From positions 682,001-746,000 of the forward strand of contig JADKCH010000001.1 in assembly GCA_016714685.1 (NCBI GenBank): DNA of 64,000 nucleotides. Reading direction: 5' to 3'. A program made the translations under genes and the position numbers. The notes under the pieces were generated by a model. It made no database searches. It was not told the DNA's origin and worked only from the letters and a program-made list of their open reading frames with translations. The stretch comes from Candidatus Geothrix odensensis (GTDB lineage Bacteria; Acidobacteriota; Holophagae; Holophagales; Holophagaceae). Positions 45,117 through 54,364 of the stretch are shown piece after piece. How positions within the stretch are numbered: the stretch's first letter is position 1; the number at the start of each line of letters is the position of its first letter.

Positions 45117-48100
45117 TCAGAGTCCTGGAGGAGTGTAGCCTCCGCCGTTCACATCCACAAAAATGGGATTGGTCACGGCGATGGGATAGATCCCCTTCAT
45201 GATCTTGTTCCAGGGGGTGCCGACCCGGTAGGCGCCTGACTGGCTTCTCGCGACGCCAGCTTCGGCGACGAACCAGGCATCCTGGCCCGAGGGCATGGAC
45301 AGGCTGATGGTGGCGGTCCTGAGCCTGGGGTCGGTGGTCGAGGCCGTGAAGCTGGCCAACGGAACCAGGATGGGCGCCGAGCCATTCACCACCAGGCGCA
45401 CCTCGTCCACGGGAACCCAGTCGGGAGCGTAGAGGGAGATGGCCACGCTCACCGTCGCGTTGGCGCCGGTGACGAGTCCACCGGGCCCGATGGCGCCCAC
45501 TGCGACATCCAGCAGCGGCCCCGTGGAGGCCACGGCGGCACCAGCGCGGAGGGCGGCCAGAACGGGATCCAGGGCCGTCTGGCTCAGAGTGGTGGAGGGG
45601 GTGAGTTTCAGGTAGGTCCGGGCCAGGCCCACGGGGGTGTCCAGGCTGTAGCGGGCGGCAGACAAACCGAGCCCTTTGGTGAAGGCTGCGGGCGTCTGCT
45701 GGTTCAGGATGGCGAACCAGTCGGCACGGACGGCGGTGAACTCGGCATACCAGGCGGTGGGATCGGCAGGATCGCAGCCGTCAGCCCGCAGCAATTCGAG
45801 AGCATCGAAGTCCCCCACCCGCTTCCCGAGAGAAGAGGGACCTGTCTGCGTCCACCAGGCATTGGCACCGGTCCCGAGCGCCACGGTCCGGTCGAATCCG
45901 CGGATAGAGAACAGCCCCTTCGGTCCCCTGGGTTGATGAATGACGGTAAAGCCGCCTTCGGCCTGGGTGATGAACTCCGCGAGGTTCCAGCCCGTGGAAG
46001 GCCGGGCCCCGCCATTGCGGTCGGTGGTGGGGACGGGCGTGAAGAGCGCCGTCACGAACCCATCCCCGAGGGATGCACTGCGGGCACCCACTACGAACGG
46101 ATCCGAGCCCAGTGGTGTGCGCTCGGCGTCGGTCACAGCCGGGATGTCGATCTCCGCCCTGAACTCCGTCCGCAGGGCGGTGGGATCCGTGAGGACGTCC
46201 TCCTCGGTGCGGGCCACCACCTGGATTCCCTCCGCGACCGCCGAGCTCAGCAGTTCAGCGGGATTGAATCCGCCCGTGGTCACCTGGGTGGGGGCGGGGA
46301 CATCAAAGCTGGTCCACCCCGCCGGCAGCGTGGGCGGGCTCACGATGAAGCCATGGGTGACTTTGTCCTGGCCATCAAAGGCCTTGACCGGCAACGAGTC
46401 GAGATGGGACATGGGACCGCGGGTGGCATAGGCGAGATAGTCCCCGGGTGGGAAGAACATCACCGCCGTGGAGGCTACGGAGCCGAAGGCCGTCCCGAAG
46501 ATCTGATTGTCGGCGGTGTACTGGTAGGAGCCGAAATTGGTGCCGACTCCAAACTTGGCTTTATAGACCTCGCTGAAGGTGCTGGAGAGCAGGCGCGTGC
46601 GCTGCATCTTCGGATCCGGGACCCCCAGTCCCTGGAAAGTGAGCCGGAGCGGGTTGAGGCCACCGTACTCCAGCGTGCCCGCCTGGCGGGCCGAGAACCC
46701 ATGGGCGGTCTGTTTGTTCCTGATCACATTCCCGGCGGAATCGAGAAGACCGGCGTCGTTGCGTTCGGGACTGATGGCTTCAGCGATCTGCCAGGCCTGG
46801 GTCTTCGACGGAGTGATGAAGGTGCGGAGGATGGCCCGGGTGGCATCGAGAGCGTTGGTGCCTTGGACGAGGGGGTCACCAACCTGGTAGGCGTTTCTCG
46901 AATGGACTCGGTAGCGGAACGAAGAGCCGCTCTGCCCGGGGATCGGGATCACCGGCAGCAGCATGCCAATGGCCCCCTGACCGGAGCGGATGTCCGTCGG
47001 CTCCAGCCATTCCACGCGTTCAAGCTGCCAGTTCGCAGGGTCGGAGAGGCGAATCGGAGCGTCGGAGTCGCTCCCATCGTAGGTGTAGCGTTCAAACTTG
47101 AACTCGGTCTGGAGCGGGCCGCCGCGAATGGCGGTGCCAAACGCGCTGAAGGCCAGGTACCCGAGGTCTTCGTTCCGCAACCCGGCCCTGGCCTGGGCCA
47201 TCAGGTTGGTGACCGACGTGGCCTGGGCAGGAAAACTGGAGGCATAGCTGGGTCCACCCACCAGGTACACCCTGCGGCGATAGGTGAGGGACTCACCCGG
47301 GGCCAGACCGGCCTTCTCGGGGCTTCCGACCACCAGCCGGGCGGGGACCCGCGGCCGACTCTCCGTCAGGCCAGACTGGGGATCCGAGGCAACCAGGGCC
47401 ATGCCTTCATCATTGAGGGGGAGGATGCCCATGGATGAGTGGGAGTCCACGGTATCGCCGGCGGACTCGGCCCCCATGAGCGCCACCATGGCTGCGCGGA
47501 CGCTGGTGTGGAGGGGATCCGTGAAATCGGAGCCCGGAATCTCCACGCCCCAGTCACGGACGGGCGTCGTTCCATCGAAGGCCAGATTCGCGGGTACGTT
47601 GAAACGGAAGCCGCCCCCGCGCTGGGACAGGAAGTCGCCCACGCTCTGCACAGGGAGGGTCGTGCCGCTCGCGGGCGTGAGCGTCGTCTCCAGGGTGAAA
47701 AAGATCTCCCCCTTGTTGAGGGTGATCCGGTGGAGCACCGACACACCATTCACCCGGCCCTGCGAGTCCGTGGCGACGCCGAGCTTGCCTTTGGAGTCCA
47801 GGAGGTAGCCCTGCATGTCCAGGTGGACTGAATCGGCCTCGGTTCGAGGCACGTATCGGTCGAACACCAGGGGCAGGTCGGGATCCTGATTGGCCACCGG
47901 CCCCAGGCGCTCGAGCATGTCCGTGGGCATCGATACCCGGTGGAAGCTCTGATCCAGGGAGATGGAGCCCACGTCGAGCACCGCCCCGCCGGAGGGCGCT
48001 CCAAACTGCCCCTCCCGGTCACCGAAGGCTGCGCCATCCACCGCCAGCTGGATCGAGTCATTGCCCAGGTAGAAGTCACCGGGGCCCGCGGTCGCCTTCA

Positions 48101-48293
48101 GGCCCGTGACGCGATCACCGCCAGTGGACGGGATCTCCTCCACGGCTACGGCGGGCCGGGCCACGCCGGTGGCCCGGAAGCACCCCATCCCCCCCGCTGA
48201 AACCAGCAGGGCGAAGGGCACCAGGGTCCGCAGGCGGGACTTGGAGGTGACCTGGAGGAAGGTGGCAGGGGAAGCAGGGCTCATGTTCATCAA
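45117..48293 (-). CDS. Large lipoprotein, possible degenerate CehA/McbA-type PHP protein
   Basis: A 1058-residue protein with a signal peptide ending in GGMGC (Cys38), so it is probably a lipoprotein. The centre has HQPRGPKGLFSIRGFD, like the HPR region of PHP metallohydrolases. The C-terminus (ALRAGAAVASTGPLLDVAVG, VDEVRLVVNGSAP, WFVAEAGVAR and ending TNPIFVDVNGGGYTPPG) follows the CehA/McbA pattern. No clear HxH metal site was found, so catalysis may be lost. The first 500 residues are unassigned beta-rich sequence. The family call is inference. Confidence 0.55.
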   Translation of the reverse strand: MMNMSPASPATFLQVTSKSRLRTLVPFALLVSAGGMGCFRATGVARPAVAVEEIPSTGGDRVTGLKATAGPGDFYLGNDSIQLAVDGAAFGDREGQFGAPSGGAVLDVGSISLDQSFHRVSMPTDMLERLGPVANQDPDLPLVFDRYVPRTEADSVHLDMQGYLLDSKGKLGVATDSQGRVNGVSVLHRITLNKGEIFFTLETTLTPASGTTLPVQSVGDFLSQRGGGFRFNVPANLAFDGTTPVRDWGVEIPGSDFTDPLHTSVRAAMVALMGAESAGDTVDSHSSMGILPLNDEGMALVASDPQSGLTESRPRVPARLVVGSPEKAGLAPGESLTYRRRVYLVGGPSYASSFPAQATSVTNLMAQARAGLRNEDLGYLAFSAFGTAIRGGPLQTEFKFERYTYDGSDSDAPIRLSDPANWQLERVEWLEPTDIRSGQGAIGMLLPVIPIPGQSGSSFRYRVHSRNAYQVGDPLVQGTNALDATRAILRTFITPSKTQAWQIAEAISPERNDAGLLDSAGNVIRNKQTAHGFSARQAGTLEYGGLNPLRLTFQGLGVPDPKMQRTRLLSSTFSEVYKAKFGVGTNFGSYQYTADNQIFGTAFGSVASTAVMFFPPGDYLAYATRGPMSHLDSLPVKAFDGQDKVTHGFIVSPPTLPAGWTSFDVPAPTQVTTGGFNPAELLSSAVAEGIQVVARTEEDVLTDPTALRTEFRAEIDIPAVTDAERTPLGSDPFVVGARSASLGDGFVTALFTPVPTTDRNGGARPSTGWNLAEFITQAEGGFTVIHQPRGPKGLFSIRGFDRTVALGTGANAWWTQTGPSSLGKRVGDFDALELLRADGCDPADPTAWYAEFTAVRADWFAILNQQTPAAFTKGLGLSAARYSLDTPVGLARTYLKLTPSTTLSQTALDPVLAALRAGAAVASTGPLLDVAVGAIGPGGLVTGANATVSVAISLYAPDWVPVDEVRLVVNGSAPILVPLASFTASTTDPRLRTATISLSMPSGQDAWFVAEAGVARSQSGAYRVGTPWNKIMKGIYPIAVTNPIFVDVNGGGYTPPGL

Positions 48294-48356
48294 TCGATCT
48301 CGCAGGAAGCGGAGGTCCGTGGGTATGGGCGGACGAAAGGTCTATGCTAACTCACG

Positions 48357-49040
48357 ATGCCGATCTCCGCCTTCCTTCATCGCTGCTGGCAACGCCGGTG
48401 GCCCCTGATCCTGGTCCCGACGCTGGCCCTCCTGGGAGATCTGCTGTGGACCCTGGGAAGGTTCCCCAGGTTGCACCACCTGCAGATCTTCTCGGCGGAT
48501 CGCTTGCCCACGGTGGGCGGGGCGGTTCTGGTGCTCGGGGCCGGGGTCTACAGCGATGGTGAACCCACCTCCATCCTGGAAGGTCGGCTCCGCACAGCCC
48601 TCGAGCTCTACCGGAGTGGTCGAGTGCGGTGGTTCCTCGTTTCCGGGGACAACCGCCATGCCACCTACAACGAACCCCAGGCCATGCGCCGCTGGCTCGT
48701 CAAGCAGGGGGTTCCGCCCACCCACATCGTGAGCGACTACGCAGGCCTGCGCACCTGGGACAGCCTGCGGCGGGCACAGGCGGTGTTCGGGCAGCGCCAG
48801 GTCGTGATCGTGACCTCGGATTTCCACCTGCCGCGGGCCTTGTACCTGGCGGACCACATGGGGCTCCAGGCCTGGGGCGTTCCTGCAAGGACGGACGACC
48901 GCCCCTGGACTTCGAGGTTCCGGTTCTGGACGCGCGAATACATCGCCCGCCACCTGGCTCTCTGGGATGCCTGGTTCCCCCCGGATGCCCGGCTGGGCCC
49001 CAGGGAGCCCACGCCCGACGACTGGGATCCCGTCCGATGA
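48357..49040 (+). CDS. SanA/ElyC (DUF218) envelope protein
   Basis: A 227-residue protein with one N-terminal transmembrane segment (about 15-33) and a periplasmic DUF218 domain. The family blocks are AVLVLGAGVYSDGEPTSILEGR, LVSGDNRHATYNEPQAM and VTSDFHLPRALYLA. SanA and ElyC affect envelope integrity in enterobacteria; the chemistry is unknown. Its stop overlaps the thiolase start as ATGA. Confidence 0.87.
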   Translation: MPISAFLHRCWQRRWPLILVPTLALLGDLLWTLGRFPRLHHLQIFSADRLPTVGGAVLVLGAGVYSDGEPTSILEGRLRTALELYRSGRVRWFLVSGDNRHATYNEPQAMRRWLVKQGVPPTHIVSDYAGLRTWDSLRRAQAVFGQRQVVIVTSDFHLPRALYLADHMGLQAWGVPARTDDRPWTSRFRFWTREYIARHLALWDAWFPPDARLGPREPTPDDWDPVR

Positions 49041-50176
49041 TTGGATTGCGGGATGCGGTCATCCTCGAGGCCCGCAGGCTGCCCCAGGGTCGGTTCGGGG
49101 GAAGCCTCGCAGGCCTGGGCGCCGTCAACCTGGGACTGTCCGCGGTGGAGGAGATCACCGGGAACCCCGCCCTCCCCCGGCCCCGAAGCCTGGTGTGGGG
49201 CATGGCCCGCAGCCACACCCAGGGCATGAACCCGGCCCGGACCCTGGCCCTCAAGGGCGGGTTGCCCCATGACACCCCCGCCTTCACCCTCAACATGGCC
49301 TGTGGCTCCAGCCTCCAGGCCCTCATCCTCGGGGCCCAGCGACTGGAGGGCGATGGGGCGCCCGTGCTGGTCGGCGGCAGCGAGGCCATGTCCGACACGC
49401 CCCACCTGGTTCCGGGGCTTCGTCAGGGCTTCCGCATGGGCCACCGCCTGCTTCCGGATGTCATGCACCAGGATGGCCTCCGCTGCCCTGTCACGAGCCT
49501 TTTGATGGGAGAGACCATCGAAATCCTGGCCAGGAAACGCGGCATCACGCGCCAGGAGGCTGACGCCTGGGCCGCGGAGAGCCACCGCCTTGCCCAGCTC
49601 GGTGACACGCGCGCCGAGCGCCTGCCGCACCCCAGGCTCGATCACGACGAGTGCATCCGGGCCGATGTCTCGGAACCCTCCCTGGCCCGGCTCGCACCCG
49701 CTTTTGATCCGGCTGGCCAAGTCACGCCAGGCAATGCTTCAGCGCTGTCCGACGGGGCCGCGGCGCTGCTGTTGGCCCGCCGGGATCAGGCCGGCGACGC
49801 CAGGCCCCTCGCGCGGATCCTGGGCTGGAGTGAAGCTGGCGTGGATCCCCTGGACATGGGCGAGGCGCCCGTGCCGGCCGTGCGACGCCTCCTCGCCGAG
49901 CACGGGATGACGGTTGGCGACGTCGACCTCTGGGAGCTGAACGAGGCCTTCTCCGCCCAGTTGCTCGTCTGCCAGCGCCAGCTCTCGATTCCGGCGGAAC
50001 GGCTGAACGTGGCGGGCGGCGGCGTGGCCCTGGGCCATCCCATCGGCGCCACCGGCGCCCGCATCGTCTGCACCTTGGTCCACCAGCTGCGGCAGCGCGG
50101 AGGCGGACTGGGCATCGCCACCCTCGGCATCGGCGGGGGGCTGGGCCTGGCGCTGCTGGTTGAAACCGAGCCCTAG
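49037..50176 (+). CDS. Thiolase family protein lacking the second catalytic Cys
   Basis: A 379-residue acetyl-CoA acyltransferase-fold protein. The nucleophile Cys89 is present in NMACGSSLQA and His334 in GGGVALGHPIGATGAR. The usual C-terminal CIGGGQG (acid/base Cys) reads GIGGGLG, with Gly364. Without that Cys, claisen condensation or thiolysis should be impaired, although the first half-reaction may persist. The rest, including NEAFSAQL and NVAGG, is normal. It is coupled to the SanA/ElyC gene and convergent with the AMP-ligase fusion. Confidence 0.85.
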   Translation: MIGLRDAVILEARRLPQGRFGGSLAGLGAVNLGLSAVEEITGNPALPRPRSLVWGMARSHTQGMNPARTLALKGGLPHDTPAFTLNMACGSSLQALILGAQRLEGDGAPVLVGGSEAMSDTPHLVPGLRQGFRMGHRLLPDVMHQDGLRCPVTSLLMGETIEILARKRGITRQEADAWAAESHRLAQLGDTRAERLPHPRLDHDECIRADVSEPSLARLAPAFDPAGQVTPGNASALSDGAAALLLARRDQAGDARPLARILGWSEAGVDPLDMGEAPVPAVRRLLAEHGMTVGDVDLWELNEAFSAQLLVCQRQLSIPAERLNVAGGGVALGHPIGATGARIVCTLVHQLRQRGGGLGIATLGIGGGLGLALLVETEP

Positions 50177-52803
50177 ACTGCCGTCTCGGCCAGAAGCGCC
50201 TTCAGGGCGCGGTAGTCGGTCTTGCCGGTACCCAAAGTGGGGATCTGGTCCACCTGGCGGACCACCCGGATGTTGTGCAGCGAAGAGAGTCCAGCGGCGC
50301 GGATGGCAGCGTTGGCTTCGTCCCGGGCGATGCCGGACACCGAGAAGAGGATCAGGTCGGGATTCAGCTCCTCAGGTGAGGACTCCACCGCCAGCAGCGG
50401 TTCCGTCTCCTCCTCCCCCTGGAAGCGCCGGGAGAGGACCTCTTCAATGGCCGGCAGGGAGACCATCTCGCCGCCCAGCTTCACGAAGCGCTTGAGGCGC
50501 CCGGAGAACACGAGCACGCCCCGATCCTGGAAGACAAGGTCGCCCGTGCGATACCACTGGCGCCCCTCGAAGGTCTCGAACGGAGACTCCACATCCGGGT
50601 TCAAGTAGCCGGCGAAGATGCTGGGGCCTCGCACCAGGAGCATGCCGGGCTGTCCGGGTTCGACCCGCCGGCCGGATTCCAGATCGACGATGGCCCACTC
50701 CACGGAAAGCAGGGGCCTCCCGATGGTGCCGGTGCGGGGATCGTCCTCGCGGTTCACCGAAACGACAGGAGAGCATTCCGTGATGCCGTAGCCTTCCAGG
50801 ACGGTCGTCCTCGGCCACCGCCGCGCCAGGGTGGCGTAGATCTGCTCGGGGCACTTCTCCGCCCCGGACACGACGACGCGCAGGGACTCCAGGTGTCGAT
50901 CCTCGGCCATGCGGAGGATGCCCCCCAGGAAGGTGGGCGTGCCGACCAACAGCGTCGCATGGTAGGCCTCGATGAGACGGGCCAGCATCCGGCCCTCGGT
51001 GGGGTTGGGGTGGTAGACCACGCGCAATCCCACCAGCAGAGGCAGGATGGTCGTGGTGGTCAGGCCGAAGGCGTGGAAGGGTGGCAGGCACCCCATGACC
51101 CGCTCGTCCTCGCGGAAGTTGAGAGCCTGGGCCGCATCCCGGATGTTGGCCAGGATGTTCCCGTGGCTCAGGGGCACGGCCTTGGGCAGGCTCTCGCTGC
51201 CGCTGGTGAAGAGCACCGCGGCGGTCGCCGGGGGCTTCGCAGTCAGGAGCGACACCCAATTGAACCGGGCCCGGAAGGCCGCGACCAGCTTGGTGGGAAG
51301 GGTGATCTTCTTGCCGACCTCATCCAGCAGAAGCAGGCGGCCCTTGACGGCCCCCAGGTCCACCCCCTGGGCGTCGAGGCGGTTGACGAGGGTGGAGACC
51401 GTGACGACGTGCTTGACGCCCACGAGGTCCAGTCCGTAGCCCATGCTGCGGGCGCCGGCGGTCCAGTTCACCAGCACCGGCGTCTTCCCGGCGAAGAGCA
51501 GGGCCAGGTAGAGGATGCTCGCGCCTCCGGAGGCCGGCAGCATCAGCCCCACATGGGAGCCTTCCAGGGCTTCGAAGATGGGTTTCAGCACCATGATCGC
51601 CGTGATGACGTCGCGGTAGGTCTTCACCCCGCCCGTCTGGTCCGCCAGCACAACCCGACGCGGATCCCGTCTGGCCTGCTTCAGGAACACCTCGGGGATG
51701 GTATCGCCAGCCGGCATCTCGATGGGGAGGTCCGTGCGCGAATGGAACCAGGCGTGGGGCACGGCCTTGAGTTCCCCCTGCCGCAGCGAGACGGCGGCCC
51801 CGGTGGCGGCCAGCATCACGTCTGACACGGTCTGGAGCGAGGCTGGATCGCTGCAGGCGTACCCGTAGGCCCGCTGGATCCACAGTTCCAGTTCACGGTG
51901 CCCCAGGGCGTCCAGGTTCAGGTCCCGCACCAGGGAGTGGGGTTCCTGGATGTCGGCCTGACCTGTCTCGGTCTGGAGGTGCCGGCGCACGGCGTCCCGC
52001 ACGGTCGGCGGCACGTTGCGGGGATTGCCCTCGATCCGCGCCCTCGGCGGCTCCGGCAGGGTGCGCGGGGCGTGGTCCCTCCAGACCAGGTAGGGCACGA
52101 AGGTCCTGGGCGTGGCCTCCCGGTTCAGGCGGGCCTCCAGGGCCTGGTTCAGGGATGCCCGCCCCTCTTCTAGTGGCAATCCGAACACCTCCTCCAGGAC
52201 CAGCCGGACTTCTCGGCGGGGCGTGAAGAACAATCCGTTGGCGAGGAGGTAGCCCAGGCTCTTGACCAGTTCGAGCCCCAGCGCGGGTCGGCGGCCCGAG
52301 GCGGCACTGAACCGGCTGCCCCAGAGACCCTGAAGGCGGACCAGGACCACCCTGGTGCCCGGCGCTTGCCGGAGGATGGAGGCCACGACGCTGTTGTCGG
52401 ACAGATCCTCCGTCTTCTGGCGGGCCAGGCGTCCCCCTGGAAACAGAAGCAGGCTCTGCCCGGAATCGAGACGGCCCGCCAGCGCCACCAGCTCCCGGTC
52501 CAGGACCTCACGGCAGCGCTCCCCGTGGGTGACGGGGTCCGGGAGAGACCGCGCACCGAGCAGGCGCGCCAGCCAGCGAAGGGGGGCGGGAGCGGCGTGA
52601 TCCCGCCCTGCGACCAGGATCGGCGCGAACCGAGGGTGCAGTTCAGAGCTCAAAAGGAAGGGATCCAACAGGGTCGGGTGGCTGGCCAGGAAGAGGATGC
52701 CCTTCCCATCCCCGCTCGAGGGGGGACCGCCACCCTCCCGGTGGATTCGGTAGCGCAGCCGCAACAGCGGCCGACCCATGGCTCGGATCAGGAATGCAAT
52801 CAT
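50173..52803 (-). CDS. Acyltransferase - pseudo-carrier - AMP-ligase fusion
   Basis: An 876-residue fusion. Residues about 20-245 are a lysophospholipid acyltransferase domain with the HxxxxD motif HPTLLD (42-47). Residues about 265-335 resemble an acyl carrier domain (LVRDLNLDALGHREL), but the phosphopantetheine Ser is Ala299. Residues about 360-870 are an acyl-CoA/ACP synthetase with FTSGSESLPKAV (532-543), EGYGITECSP and YRTGDLV. The layout recalls Aas, which re-acylates lysophospholipids. The absence of the Ser means the carrier cannot be loaded in the normal way. Confidence 0.85.
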   Translation of the reverse strand: MIAFLIRAMGRPLLRLRYRIHREGGGPPSSGDGKGILFLASHPTLLDPFLLSSELHPRFAPILVAGRDHAAPAPLRWLARLLGARSLPDPVTHGERCREVLDRELVALAGRLDSGQSLLLFPGGRLARQKTEDLSDNSVVASILRQAPGTRVVLVRLQGLWGSRFSAASGRRPALGLELVKSLGYLLANGLFFTPRREVRLVLEEVFGLPLEEGRASLNQALEARLNREATPRTFVPYLVWRDHAPRTLPEPPRARIEGNPRNVPPTVRDAVRRHLQTETGQADIQEPHSLVRDLNLDALGHRELELWIQRAYGYACSDPASLQTVSDVMLAATGAAVSLRQGELKAVPHAWFHSRTDLPIEMPAGDTIPEVFLKQARRDPRRVVLADQTGGVKTYRDVITAIMVLKPIFEALEGSHVGLMLPASGGASILYLALLFAGKTPVLVNWTAGARSMGYGLDLVGVKHVVTVSTLVNRLDAQGVDLGAVKGRLLLLDEVGKKITLPTKLVAAFRARFNWVSLLTAKPPATAAVLFTSGSESLPKAVPLSHGNILANIRDAAQALNFREDERVMGCLPPFHAFGLTTTTILPLLVGLRVVYHPNPTEGRMLARLIEAYHATLLVGTPTFLGGILRMAEDRHLESLRVVVSGAEKCPEQIYATLARRWPRTTVLEGYGITECSPVVSVNREDDPRTGTIGRPLLSVEWAIVDLESGRRVEPGQPGMLLVRGPSIFAGYLNPDVESPFETFEGRQWYRTGDLVFQDRGVLVFSGRLKRFVKLGGEMVSLPAIEEVLSRRFQGEEETEPLLAVESSPEELNPDLILFSVSGIARDEANAAIRAAGLSSLHNIRVVRQVDQIPTLGTGKTDYRALKALLAETAV

Positions 52804-52934
52804 CGGGAATCAGGACCTGCCTACCGGAAAACGGAGGAATCCAGGATTGTAGCGGGAATTATTTCCAAGCCCTAAACGGGTTCAGTCACATCTGCGAAGA
52901 TGAGTTGGGCACCTGCGCGCCCCCTGAGGTCTTC

Positions 52935-53666
52935 ATGTCCGACGCCCCCCTGATCCGACTTACTAACATCACCAAGGTCTATCAGATGGGTGACATGGAA
53001 GTGCGGGCCCTGGACGGCGTGTCCATGGAGATCGCCCGCGGGGAATACGTGGCGATCATGGGGCCCTCGGGCTCCGGCAAGTCCACGATGATGAACGTCA
53101 TCGGCTGCCTGGACACCCCCACCGATGGCACCTACGAGCTGAACGGCAAGCTGGCATCGGCCATGACGGACGACAACCTGGCCCAGATCCGCAACGAGGA
53201 GATCGGCTTCGTCTTCCAGACCTTCAACCTCCTGGCCCGCACCACGTCGCTGCAGAACGTGGAACTGCCGCTGATCTACGCAGGCAAGACTCCCGCCGAG
53301 CGGCACGAGATGGCCCAGAAGGCCCTGGAGAACGTGGGCCTCGGCACCCGCAGCGACCACATGCCCAACCAGCTCTCCGGCGGCCAGCGCCAGCGCGTGG
53401 CCATCGCCCGGGCCCTGGTGAACGACCCCTCCATCCTCCTGGCGGATGAGCCCACGGGCGCCCTGGATTCCAAGACCAGCATTGAAATCATGGCCCTCTT
53501 CGAGGAGCTGTACCAGAAGGGCAACACCATCATCCTCGTCACCCACGAGGAGGACATCGCCCGCCATGCCCACCGCATCGTCAAGCTGCGCGACGGCAAG
53601 ATCATCCACGACGAGCCGAACACCCCCATCACCCCCGAAGAGCACCTGGCCAACCTGAGCCTTTGA
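52935..53666 (+). CDS. ABC transporter ATP-binding protein (MacB/LolD type)
   Basis: A 243-residue ATPase subunit. Walker A is GPSGSGKST (43-51), the signature is LSGGQRQRVAIARAL, Walker B is ILLADEPTGALD, and the H-loop is LVTHEEDIA. The short D-loop and FNLLARTTSLQNVELPL segment are typical of the MacB/LolD/FtsE group, which act with a FtsX-like permease. No permease gene is adjacent, so its partner lies elsewhere. GAGG lies five bases before the ATG. Confidence 0.92.
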   Translation: MSDAPLIRLTNITKVYQMGDMEVRALDGVSMEIARGEYVAIMGPSGSGKSTMMNVIGCLDTPTDGTYELNGKLASAMTDDNLAQIRNEEIGFVFQTFNLLARTTSLQNVELPLIYAGKTPAERHEMAQKALENVGLGTRSDHMPNQLSGGQRQRVAIARALVNDPSILLADEPTGALDSKTSIEIMALFEELYQKGNTIILVTHEEDIARHAHRIVKLRDGKIIHDEPNTPITPEEHLANLSL

Positions 53667-53695
53667 CCGGACCTGACCTCCGGTAGAATTCAGGG

Positions 53696-54364
53696 ATGCA
53701 GAGACTCGTTCAGGGCATCCACCACTTCCAGACCCAGATCTTCAGCTCACACAAAGAGCTGTTCGAGCGGCTGGACCAGGACCAGACCCCCGAGACGCTG
53801 TTCATCACCTGCTCGGACTCGCGCATCAGCCCGAACCTGATCACTCAGACCCAGCCGGGTGAGCTCTTCATTCTCCGCAATGTGGGGAACCTGATCCCGC
53901 CCTACGAGAGCATGGGGGGCATGGCCGCCGGCATCGAGTTCGCAGTGGCCAGCCTCCAGGTGAAGGACATCATCATCTGTGGGCACTCCAACTGTGGTGC
54001 CATGAAGGCCCTGATGGAACCCGAGACCGTGAGTGAGCTGCCGGCCACCAAGGCCTGGCTGGCCCATGCCCGGGCCACGGAGCGCATCATGTGGGAGAGC
54101 TACGGCCACCTCAAGGGCAACGAGCTGCTTCACGCCACCGTCGAAGAGAATGTGCTGGTGCAGTTGGACAACCTGCGGAAGCACCCGTCTGTCGCCAAGG
54201 CCGTAGCCAACGGCATGCTGCACCTCCACGCCTGGTACTACAAGATCGAGACCGGCGAAGTCTTCGCCTTCGATCCCGGGCGTGGGCAGTATGTCTCCGT
54301 CACCGGCACGGACGGTCTCGCCCCGCTGGCCGAGGAACACCGCGCGACGGATCTTTCGATCTAG
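53696..54364 (+). CDS. Beta-class carbonic anhydrase
   Basis: A 222-residue zinc enzyme interconverting CO2 and bicarbonate. The zinc ligands are Cys39 and Asp41-Arg43 dyad in CSDSR, His97 and Cys100 in CGHSNCGAM. The active-site block RNVGNLIPP is intact, and the length is normal. It overlaps the convergent era gene by four bases and is not in an obvious operon. Confidence 0.95.
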   Translation: MQRLVQGIHHFQTQIFSSHKELFERLDQDQTPETLFITCSDSRISPNLITQTQPGELFILRNVGNLIPPYESMGGMAAGIEFAVASLQVKDIIICGHSNCGAMKALMEPETVSELPATKAWLAHARATERIMWESYGHLKGNELLHATVEENVLVQLDNLRKHPSVAKAVANGMLHLHAWYYKIETGEVFAFDPGRGQYVSVTGTDGLAPLAEEHRATDLSI

